Assembly (NCBI GenBank): GCA_028023455.1
Contig: JAQFVV010000027.1
Location: forward strand, 8,617,845 to 8,681,844
Source of the DNA: Epiperipatus broadwayi
Lineage: Eukaryota; Onychophora; Udeonychophora; Euonychophora; Peripatidae
DNA length: 64,000 nucleotides
Direction: 5' to 3'
Made by a program: the position numbers and the translations under genes. The stretch's first letter is position 1. The number at the start of each line of letters is the position of its first letter. Under the pieces are notes generated by a model. It saw nothing but the letters and a program-made list of their open reading frames with translations. It did no database searches and was not told where the DNA came from. Shown here piece by piece: positions 25,421 to 35,772 of the stretch.

Positions 25421-26101
25421 TTCAACATCTTGCAGAGGGATGTAATCATAAATATATGACCAAAGACATGTAATTAAACTCCCCATAATGAATATTTCTG
25501 TATACTATTCTCATGCAAGGTAGGGACCGGTTTCTATTAGCTTTCACCATTTTGCAGAGGGATGTAATCATAAATATATGACAAAAGACATGTGAAAAAG
25601 ATCTACATATGATACCAAAGATGCACCTTTTAAGATGAATCAGCACTCATCAATTGGCCCAGACTATAATCTGTTTTACAAATCTTTATCAATGATCAGT
25701 ATATATATATAAATAACAAATTACTACTATTTCATTGTTAAATGATATATGAATGACTAATAAAAATTATGAATATACCTTCATTAAGTGATTTGTGCCA
25801 AAGTTGTGAGGGCAGCATATACGACACATTAATTAAACTGTAATAATTTGCTACACACACATATATATATATACTGAATATTGATAAAGATGTGTTAAGG
25901 AGATTATGGTCTCAGTCAACTGATGAGTGTTGATTCAGTAGGAAATGTACATCTTGAGGATCATAGATATTTTTCAAATGACTTTGGTCATATGTTTATG
26001 AATACGTACCTCCACAAGGTGTTAAAAATGGATAGAAATCAGTCTCTACCTTGTATGAAAGTGGTGTAGTAAAAATTACACTACAGAAATATTTATTATT
26101 G
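25421..26101. repeat. foldback repeat with internal direct duplication
   Basis: The left arm (25483-25657) is the reverse complement, with divergence, of the right arm (25915-26101). Matched landmarks are ACAGAAATATT, the TACCTTGCATG/TACCTTGTATG pair and GATGAGTG(C/T)TGATTCA. The spacer is about 257 nt. Within the left side, about 52 nt (TTGCAGAGGGATGTAATCAT and flanks) occurs twice, at 25421-25472 and 25538-25592. ATGACTAATAAAAATTAT recurs at 25752 and 26122. The size and layout suit a foldback or MITE-like element; no coding sequence. Confidence 0.7.
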
Positions 26102-28167
26102 GATAATCTCTAGTTTAATGAATGACTAATAAAAATTATTAATATTAAATCAATCCTTTCATTGGGGGAACGGGACCGATCTAAGGTATTGAAGTAAGGA
26201 TATATAAAAAACAAATTCAATGAAATATACATATGCAATAATATTTGGCATAATTGACAATAAATCATTAGTATATGAAATAGATAGAATAAAGCTTTAT
26301 AAATATATCTAAAGTAACATCACATTATGAAGAAGAGAGATAACCTATGCATATGGACGCCCCACAAGTCACTGATTCAATAAAAGTAAAATAAAATTAC
26401 AATAATCTTCTTTAATTAATTACAGATAAAATACCATTAATCTGAAATTTCTAGTTTTTGAGCTTTTTTTGGATTTGAGTATTTTTCAGATTTAAAAACA
26501 GAACTTTCATGCCTTTTATTGCAAACAAACTATTAAAAATATAAATAAACATTTATTTTACTATCTATAGTTTTGGCTATACAGTGAAGCAGCAAACTAC
26601 ACTTTATCAATAAATATGACTTCAATTATATGCTATTCGGAAAAAAATGTAAATAAACAAACAAACAACAAAAACAACAATATTAAAATTCACAAATTTA
26701 ATATATTTTACAATAATCAAGCATTTTTCATTTCTGAGAATCATACATGACCATGTTTATTATTTTTTTTTTTTTAAAAAAAGGGTAAATAAATTTTAAA
26801 TGATGCTAGCAATAATTTTTCCATTTCAGATTGTCATTCATCACATCATATTCCTCAATAAAATATCTTCGATGTGTGCTGAAAACGTATACATTTTATT
26901 CTTCCTTTATTATTCTTTCCGACTTTGATGTGTAGTATTGTGTAATAAAATATTTTCTAAGCGTAATAACGACAAGTTTTACAAAATTATAGGTCACACT
27001 TAAAGAAAATACCGATTTAAAAACATCAAAACAATCAGAGATCATAGTTTATTGATAACAAGATTAGTCTATATTTCCATAAAAAAACAACTTATTGGAA
27101 AAAATAAAATAGACCAGAGTATATTTAATTGCGACAAATATCAGACATTTAGTTATATATGCATATGTACCCTATATATGTAAAAAAAGTGTTTGTTATA
27201 CACGTGCTTGATAAAAAATACTATATATTTACAGTTCCAATAAATAATTTCTATTCTAATCAACATTTATCAGTAAGACTCAGGTCATTATACACTATGT
27301 AAGATGAATGCAAGGAGGGCTTGGAACAAAATACAGCGGCTCCGCTATGTACGAACACCTTATTTTGTATAAATTAATTTTATTAATAACAATGAAAAAC
27401 TTGAAAAATTAATACAATATATTTTATTTATTGTAAATAATTTTGCTTGGATAATAAAAATGTTTGAAAGCCAGTTTGATAAATATTTAAATATAGTTAT
27501 TAATAGTTATTTATTTCAATCTTGTTTGATTGATTATTTATTTATGTTTATATAGATATTTGGATTAATGGCATTCTAGCTGTAGTGTTTATACATAAAT
27601 TACAATTTTGCAAAAATGAACATTATAATACTCTTTTAAAAAAATACCCAGCATTTTATAACAATTTAAATAAAACAAAACAATATGATTACAAAATTAT
27701 TTTACTTAAAAAAAAAAAAAGAAGAATAATCATATATAAAATAAAAAATTATCAATTTAATTTTCTTCAAATAAATTCCATGTTTTTTTAAAATTATTAT
27801 TATACTAATGCATGTCACTTTATGCTAATCAGTTTATGTATAATAATTTTGGCATAAACGTTTATCTTGGGGAAAAAAATTATTTACTATAGATAAAAAA
27901 AAACATTAAAAATTTTTATTAACTGGAGACAGTTTTAATATAAAAAAAAATGGTTATATACAGTGTATTATAAAATTCTATACAATATATATTCGATAAA
28001 CTTCAGCATTCACTTATTTGTGATCTTTTTAATTAAAAATTCAGTTTCACACATTGATTGCAAAAAACAGGAAACACTATATATGTAAACCATTAAAAAA
28101 CAAATATTATAAATTGACAATTTAAATATTAAAATTCAAACTGATTAATAAACTTCATTTATTAAAT

Positions 28168-28181
28168 CCCCCCCCCCCCCC
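28168..28181. repeat. poly(C) tract, 14 nt
   Basis: Fourteen C in a row inside an AT-rich intron, the longest C run in the window. Confidence 0.9.
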
Positions 28182-28797
28182 TTTCCAAATGGTTGAGAAT
28201 ATTTTTTCTTATAATGTTTTACTGTATTTCTGGAATTTAATTTTTTAAATTAAAAATTCACTCAGTTTATTAAAAAATTATTTTCAATTTTTATATATGA
28301 TTGAATTCATAAATAATTTTATGTAAAATATATCTACAATATAAGAATGTATGTGTGATTAGGTAATGGAAGTTGATTTATGTTATAGATTTAGTATCTT
28401 TAATTTACAAAAAGTTTATGGCTACATTTTTTATATAATACAGATGCTATCATTTTGTAAACATAATTAAAAAAATATATATATAAAAGTAAGCTTAGAA
28501 AGAGTTTTAATTTAAAAGAATGTTTTAAAATTTAGTTATCATATTACTATTTTTATTAACAAACATGATTTTACAATTTTAATTGATAATATATGCTAAA
28601 TTAAAATAATACTAAACTTGAAGAGTAAAACTCTTAAAAAATTTACAAAGATCAGACTTTTGAAAAACCAGAAGCCAGTTAAAATGGCTTTCTATTGAAA
28701 AAGTCATTTTGATTTGTGAACATATTTTTGAAAACAATTATATTTGCAAAACAAAAATAAAGCAATAATTGAAAAAAGGCCTATTTATATAATTTAC

Positions 28798-28850
28798 CTT
28801 AAAATATTCTTGAATTTTCTTAGTACTTGTATCACCTCGTTTAGTAACAG
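28798..28850 (-). CDS. Tlk: Tousled-like kinase, internal exon with K-I-x-x-Y-F motif
   Basis: A 53-nt exon on the minus strand between a TTTTTTTTCTAG acceptor and a GTAAAT donor. It enters in phase 1 and leaves in phase 0. With the final G of exon 44853-44925 it reads AVTKRGDTSTKKIQEYFK. This matches the TLK block where a basic segment is followed by R-G-x-K-I-S-D-Y-F and then a Phe/Gly/Ser-rich stretch. The motif is a degenerate look-alike of a PCNA-binding box lacking the initial Gln; that reading is inference. The exon lies 16.0 kb downstream of the previous exon and 16.4 kb upstream of the next. Confidence 0.78.
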
Positions 28851-29899
28851 CTAGAAAAAAAATATCTAAAATTAATAGAAAAGACAAAATTAAAAATAAT
28901 AAATTACTTTATGTATTTGTTTAAAAAAAAAAAAAAAACTGAGACAAAAATAATAATCAAAAAATAAACAAAAACAAATAAATGAAAATAATTTGTGAGA
29001 TGTGCAAAAAGACTTTTAAGCAATAGAAAAAAGCAAGTGAAAATATCCATTTAAAAGCTTTATATTTCAAGTGCCAAGTTTAAAAAAAAAAAAAAAGCTT
29101 TATAATAAAAGTCAATATAAAAGAAAGAAAAGGGAGAATTACACACACACCTATTTTACAAAAAAAAAAAAGTGATTCACTACAACTTATTGCTAATACT
29201 TCTTTTACTAAATATATATTAGTTTTTTTAAATATAAACATTTTCAATACATAGTAATATTCATCAAATATATCTACAATTGATAACTATAACATCATGT
29301 GCTATATATAAACTAATAATCACCTGACAATCAATAAATATATGGTTAAATACCATCAGAGTTAAAAAGTAATCTTTGGTATGGTCTTTTCTGTTTTATT
29401 GACAGATGATTACAGTTACTTCTATTTCAATTTCATGTACATTAGGCTATAACTATTAATATCTCTATTAACTGTACTGTATATATATATATTTATTTCA
29501 AACCTCTTTTCCTTTATCTAGTTAAAATTCATAATTACATGATATATATATATATGTAATAAATATCAAAACAAAAGTTACAGATTTATACAATACAAAA
29601 ATAAGCACTATGTTTCTACACTCAGTAATAAATAGGTACAGATTAAACATCATTTATTTACAGCATCTTCTTGAAATTTAAACAGCTAGATATAATACTA
29701 GCTTTGGAAGAATTTATGTGTATTTTCACAAAGCAACCAAGAAGCACTCTTGATTTCACATTAACTTTTTTAATCTGAACCAATTATACTCCCCTACCAA
29801 TTCAAAGAATGATCTATAGAATATTCTCATGGTTTTGAATTTAACTTATAGAGACTTTGGATTTAATAATCAAACTTGATTAATCAGTACCTTGCACGG

Positions 29900-29955
29900 T
29901 TTGGCAGGATTGATTCTAACACTTGAACTTCTTATGAACTCCCACAATAAAGCCA
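29900..29955 (+). repeat. SINE tail related to 24090-24206
   Basis: CACTTGAACTTCTTATGAAC, then TCCCACAATAAA, matches the minus-strand tail at 24128-24095 (CACTCAAACTTCTTATGAAT, then TCCTGGACAATAAA). Upstream, GGATTGATTCTAAC could be a decayed B box. It is a diverged member of the same SINE family in the opposite orientation. Confidence 0.5.
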
Positions 29956-30782
29956 TATGTATTTTTATTATTATTGATCAGTGGCTTGAGAACATGAATC
30001 ATTTTAAATATCTCACAGATTTATTAGGTAAAAAGGCAAACTTAGAGGTGGACATTTATCCAGTGAGTTAATATTAAATCAGTTTTAATTCAGGTGGACA
30101 TTTATCCACAATGACTTGTAAATTTTTATAAGAATTATAGACTGCAGCATTAAATAGTATCAAACAAAATAAAGAATTCAATATATTAAAAAAATTTTCT
30201 TTGTTTAATTATTTTTAATGACCGGCTGTTTGCAGGATAATTAAATGGCCAACTTGTTCTTATTAAGGCTTTTATTATCAAGTAAAATATTTTAGAAACA
30301 CAGTTTTTTTCAACATTGAATAACACTATTCAAAAGATAAATGTCCATATACGTATTTGGTAATTTTTTTAACAAATAATTTCAATCCAACTTCAACTTG
30401 AAAAATTATTTAATTTCTGATTATGAGCTATTAATAAGGAATTCTGTATCCTTTATGAGATTATTCTACTTTGAAAGTTATGGTTATACAGATTAACAAT
30501 AATAAATTATTACATTATGGAGGTTGACTTCCAATTTGCTTTTGCCTAAATTAACACTGAACTTTCATCATTTCATAATTAAATTATATTTGCATTAAGC
30601 CCATTTCAGTAAAAGTTATTTATATAAGAGAATTACAAAGTTTTATACCAAAATTAGAGGATTAAAAAAAAAAAAAGACTTTATATAGATCTCTTAATTC
30701 AAGTAAATATTAAGTTAGTATTTATTCATTTTGCATGTATGATGTACGGTAATTGAATACTTTATCTTATTGAATGTTGATA

Positions 30783-31406
30783 CCAAGTTTCCTTGAAAAT
30801 AAGACCTAATCAGAAAATGAGTCCTAGCACATTTTTTCAATAAATTGATAATATAAGCCTACTCCCTATATAAGCTCTAAATAAGATTGTCTTCCAGACA
30901 CATAAGGGATATATTGAATTATTAAGTAATGAATATATAAATAAATATAAATGTAGATTTTTGTACATGAATAAATAAATGTTATTCAAAATTATTTGCA
31001 GACAGATTCATAAATAATCATTTTAATAAACTTATAAATACATTTTTACTTTTCATTTATCAATGCGCCTTCATTCAGACTGATATAAGAATTCCTCATC
31101 TGATGTCCAACCGTATATATTGTAAATAGATCTTAGTTCACAAATTAGTCAACCAGCTTAATGTTTCATATAATATTTTTAATTAAATATAACTAATTTC
31201 AACAGCATGTAAATAAATTTTAATAGTCGTATATAAAGAATGTTCTGTAATTAGCTTATAATTCTAAATGTGACATATTCAAGCAGTCATATTGAATAAA
31301 TGTAGATTTTTATACATGAAAAAATAAGACATCGCTTAAATAAATCCTAAGTCATCTTTTGGTGCAAAAATTAATAAGACCCGGTTTTATTTTCGGGGAA
31401 ACATGG
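30783..31406. mobile_element. TA-flanked MITE, 624 bp
   Basis: The left end is CCAAGTTTCCTTGAAAATAA. The right end read in reverse is CCATGTTTCCCCGAAAATAA. These form terminal inverted repeats flanked by TA on both sides (30781-30782, 31407-31408). The TTTCCCCGAAAATAAGACC terminus is a recurrent MITE end in animal genomes (from memory). TA duplication points to a Tc1/mariner-like mobilising enzyme. There is no coding capacity. Interior modules (30995-31068 and 31185-31255) recur in altered order around the hairpin at 16845-17132. Confidence 0.8.
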
Positions 31407-32079
31407 TAGTTTATTTTTAAAAGCTTGACAATCCTTGAAGATATTCTTAAGATTGTAGATTAGATAATTGTTAAAATATTGCTGTATTATTAGTTCAATC
31501 TGAAAAGTCATTGTTAGTGTGACAATAGAATTCCTACTGAATTCACACTTTATTTTACATTTTCTTATCTAGTTGCCCACAACAAAGACTAATGCTGCAC
31601 TTTTCTGTGTTATGAATTACTATAAGAAACCAAATAAATATTATTACATGAAATGTCTGGGCTAAAAATTCGAAGTTTCTCCTATTCAAACTCTCCAGTA
31701 ACTTTGGAGATCTTGGTCGACTGATCCAAACATTTACATAACAAATGTTAAGGCAAAAGCTTTTTTGTTCTTTTTAAAAAAAAGTTTCACATAATATTCT
31801 TATACTGGTCATAACTTTATTACAACCCATTCCAATATCAAGTTTTATTTTATTTTTTTTTCTAAAGAAATAGAATGGCCAGTCATGCTCAGATTTAAGA
31901 AAGGATTCAAAAATTATTTCTTTATTACATATACAATATAATCATAAAATGGAAATAAACAGAAATAATAATAATAAAAAAAGGCTATACAATAACAAAT
32001 ATTGGATTATTTAATTAAAAAAAAAAGAGCTTTATACAACACCACATAAATAAGTATAGATGATTGAACACTGCTTATT

Positions 32080-33135
32080 AAATACATTTTTTGTTTTTGA
32101 GGGTCGGATATGTATAAACAAACATCAGGTTTAGCTATGGGTTCACCAATTTCTCCAACATTGGCTTCTATTTTTATGAAGACTTTGGGAAAAAAAATTT
32201 TGATATGAGCAGTTAAAAATTCATCTGTATAGCTGAGGTATGTTGATATCTTTGTTATTTGGCTCCAATGCTCTTGATAATTTTTTTCTTAAATTCTTTT
32301 CATAACAACATCAAATTTACTAAGGAAGTAGAAAATAATAACCAACTTCCATTCTTACATGTTTTAACTGAAAGGAAGAAGGTGGTTCTTTATCTCATGT
32401 TTTATAAAGAAAACAAACACACTGGGAGATATCTATATCTTTCTTCTCATCACCATCCAGTTCAATTATTTTCAGTGGCAAAGACATCGTAAGATAAAAC
32501 TAAGACTTCTGATGATAGCCATTTTCACCAAGATATCTAATGCTACTAAAAAAATACTTCATAATGGTTTTGATCACATGATTATTTAATAACTTTTTAT
32601 ATAATAAGAAAAAAGATTGTGATACTTTAAAAATTAAGACTGTTCTGTCATATATAAAGAAAGTAACTGATAAAATTGGTAATGTTTTTTAAAAAAATAA
32701 TATCCACACAATTTACACTACATTTAAAAAAATTAATGAAGTATTTCCATGCCCTAATGATAAAATTCTTTTGGAGTGTCATGTTGTGTATGAAATTCCA
32801 CATGGAGTTTATTTACATTCATACATTGGACAGCCAATTGTAGAATAAATATAAGAAAGGAAGAACACATTTTGGTAGTTAGAGAAAAATCTAATTCACC
32901 AGCTAATTTATTTAAACATAAAATTAACTAACCATGATATCAATTTTAATAAAATACATATTCTAGCAAAAATTGAACAATATGACCAGAAATTGCTAAG
33001 GGAAGCTATAGAGATTTTTAAGATGCCCAAGACCATAAATGAAAAGCATGAATTAAGAAAATTAATAAATATTTGGAAAAAGCTATTAGAGGATAAAATA
33101 TTTTTTAAAACTTCTCAACCAATAGAATGAGGAGA
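32080..33135 (+). mobile_element. Penelope-like element relic 1 (RT C-terminal part plus GIY-YIG)
   Basis: At 32124-32210 the + strand reads KQTSGLAMGSPISPTLAS then IF, the Penelope-type RT motif. LRYVD-FVIW follows at about 32235-32265, the catalytic YxDD box with one Asp lost. ENNNQLPFLHVLTERK and HTGRYLYLSSHHHP at 32330-32460 match the RT thumb of Penelope-like elements. At about 32760-32850, ECHVVYEIPHG-YLHSYIGQP is a GIY-YIG-type endonuclease start, followed at 32945-33105 by IEQYDQKLLREAIEIFKMP. Multiple stops separate the blocks. The N-terminal RT half is missing (5' truncation). It faces the second Penelope-like relic tail to tail. Confidence 0.82.
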
Positions 33136-33426
33136 AAAAAAAAAAATAATGATTTTAAATCTCACTACATACATTCTTATGATTTGAGAAAGAAGAAGCT
33201 CTGAGCAAAGTATTTGTTTTTGTAACATCAACTATTTAACTGTTTTTATTACATGGAAGCTCCGGAACTGACAGTAATGAAATTTACATCCAATAATTTC
33301 CAGGAAAAATCAAAAGAATCTCTTAAATTTGGAGTTTCTAAGTGCTCTCTTGTTGTTTTGAATTAGAAACTTTTTGGATTAACACAATTTGATTTAAACA
33401 TTCAACTATGTTTTAGAAAAGTATTT

Positions 33427-33788
33427 GTAAACTCTATATATATGTTAATATAAATACACATGTATAAATTAAATATAAACTATAATATATATAATCACCG
33501 TCTCAGATGAATGACAAATTTTATCAAATTTACTCGAACGCTTTCAAAGGTCTAAGCCTTCATTTTCAAGAAGAAAATATGCGAATTAAGGTGGACTAGA
33601 TATGCAAATCAGGGTGGACTAGATTTTCATTGACTTAGATTTGCCACTTCCTGGATATGGCATAAAATGTTTCCTTTTTATTCATGGCATGGACGTCAGA
33701 GATGATATAACATACCTCTTTTTCTCTGCTTCGCAATTCATGCTGCTCTCTGCACACCACGCGAGGCTTGTCTGGCCTGCACTGGTGT
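33427..33788 (-). repeat. left inverted arm of Penelope-like element 2
   Basis: About 360 nt complementary, with modest divergence, to 35445-35772. It covers the end of the GIY-YIG coding part (CRPDKPRVVCREQHELRSRE at about 33785-33726, on to RKWQI) and the 3' non-coding end, running out to TATATTAAC-type AT sequence. Terminal repeats of Penelope-like elements may be direct or inverted and can include part of the ORF (family knowledge). Confidence 0.85.
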
Positions 33789-35444
33789 ACCTTAGAAGCT
33801 GCATGCTGTGCAAAAATAGATGGGTGGGATGGGTCAGCCAAAGTCTTATTGCATGCTTATACATATTGTGCAAGTCTTGTATGGATGGATGCCCTAGTCT
33901 CATATGCCGCCGGACAATTATTGTTACTACACATGATCTTGTAAACGGCCTGTTGGGCGTATATTGGAGGGATGTGGTCTTTAGTATTGTTTACGCATCT
34001 GTTGAAATTGGGAAAGAGTGGTAACACAAGCTAAAATCATTACTAAAGATTGTGTATTAATCTTTATGTATATTTTTGATATACAGCAGCAAGATACGGG
34101 GTTTATTCTGTTTATTTTCTCGAATGGGACAGTTTTTAAAATTTCTAATAATATTATCTATCACTCTTTTATTATATTTTGCATTTATTAATTCATTTCT
34201 GAACATCTCAATGTTCTTTCTTTTATCAGCTTCAAAGTTGCACAGATTTGCATTTCTGTATAAGAAAGATTTCAGACCAACCATTTCATATGTATATGTA
34301 TTCGATGAGTGGTTATGTGACCCCTAACATTGATTGGTTCGATGGTCATTCTATGGGCCCCCATCACCATTTGTAGATCTAGATATTTAATACTATTCAA
34401 AGCTTCATTTTGAGCTCTGTTTACGTGTAGACCTGATGCTGTTGTTAGGTCTGTCTTAATGTCTTCTATTATTTCTTTAGGCAGAGCTATAAAATTGTCA
34501 TCCATGTATCTAGCATATAGCAATAAACCTCAACCCACATATCTCGGGATGATAATTTGTTCTATGCATTCATTACGATGCTGGCAACGATTCCACTCAT
34601 TGGCCATCCATTGAACATGTCGTACCATTTTTGGTTGAACACAGCATACATGTTTTTGTTCATCCAGCTCAACATGGCTATGACAAATTGGACATGATCC
34701 TGACTCATGCCATGTCTGGCGAGTGCTTCTTTTACTATTATTATGGATTTAGATCTTTCAATAGATCCATACAATTCTGCAACATCAAAAGCTGTCACCT
34801 GTGTATTTTGCTCCACATTCATCACAGTCTATTTACAAAGTCGAAGGATAACTTGATAGCAGAATCCCCACAGCCTGTGGCTTGTGTGATACATGTATTT
34901 ATGGTTTTTGCTGCCTTGTAATAATGAATACTGCCAAAGTCGATCATCAGTCTCTGTGGTACACATTCCTTATGGGTTTTAGCATTTGAAAACATTCTTG
35001 GAGTGGTAGTTGCGGACGGGTACATTTGGAGGTATTCAGCCTTAGAGAATGCTTTAAATGTGTGAGGCCTGAGAACTGTTGAGACAAACTAATCTTTATT
35101 CAATATAAAGTTGAGCTCTGAAACTTTTTATAAATTTCAGTTTATCTATTTATTGCTGAAATTTGCTTATATAGTCCCCTGTATTCACAATCATGAATCC
35201 GTTTCCTTTGTCTTCTTTCATGACCGTGATCTTATTGTGATCCATAAACCTTCGTATTGCTGCCGTCCTATATCTCCACTGTTCATGCCGTGGTTGTATG
35301 ACCCTGTATTGTATACACTCTGGTGATTTTAGCTATATAAGTCTTTGAGTGGGTTATTGTCCAAACTGGCTTCAGTGTCTGCCACTAGCTCCATTTTAGG
35401 TAGCCTCCATCCTTCACCGACAAATCTAGTTCTTGTATGGATGG

Positions 35445-35772
35445 ACACCAGTGCAGGTCAGACAAGCCTCGCAGGGTGTGCAGGGAGCAGCTCGAATTGC
35501 GAAGGAGAGTTAAAGAAGCATGTTATATCATCTCTGACGTCCATGCCATGAATAAAAAGGAAACCTTTTATGCCATATCCAGGAAGTAGCAAATCTAGGT
35601 CAATGAAAATCTAGTCCACCTTAATTTGCATATTTTCTTCTTGAAAATGAAGGCTTAGACGAAGCATTTGAGTAAATTGATAAAATTTGTCATTCATCTG
35701 AGACGGTGTTTATATATATTATAGTTTATATTTAATTTATACATGTGTATTTATATTAACTATAGTTTACAA
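35445..35772 (+). repeat. right inverted arm of Penelope-like element 2
   Basis: Homology to the left arm starts abruptly at ACACCAGTGCAGG (35445) and ends in the same AT-rich outer sequence (CATGTGTATTTATATTAAC). In the + direction it again runs through the endonuclease C-terminal codons and then the 3' non-coding end, so the whole unit is head-to-head inverted. Confidence 0.85.

Larger units (their letters stand above)
12393..28797 (-). other. TLK intron, about 16.4 kb
   Basis: Lies between the exons at 28798-28850 and 12327-12392, with GT and AG borders in the minus orientation. Both junctions are phase 0. It is filled with AT-rich DNA and the repeats listed separately (hairpin repeat, tRNA-like retroposon, hAT relic, G+C island, SINEs, foldback). 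In 12393-16840, 17133-17790, 17950-19984, 24530-25420 and 26102-28797 I see only AT-rich sequence, homopolymers and short simple repeats. Confidence 0.65.
33427..35772 (-). mobile_element. Penelope-like element relic 2, with long inverted arms
   Basis: On the minus strand the order is: N-terminal RT piece (DHNKITV then EDKG...) near 35250-35200; FSNAKTHKECVPQRLMIDFG at about 34990-34930; VTAFDVAELYGSI at 34800-34760; FNGWPMSGIVAS at 34600-34570; LYARYMDDNFIALP at 34520-34480; KYLDLQMV and THRIHIH at 34390-34290; then VYKIMC.NNCPAAYETRASIHTR at 33940-33880 and the remaining GIY-YIG region down to 33635. This is the RT-endonuclease order of Penelope-like elements. The 3' part, including the last endonuclease codons and the UTR (33427-33788), is repeated in inverted orientation at 35445-35772. 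Stops and frame changes make it inactive. Confidence 0.85.

Noticed and set aside
33641-34024. 127-codon + strand frame
   Set aside because: It is the antisense shadow of the Penelope-like endonuclease region on the minus strand.
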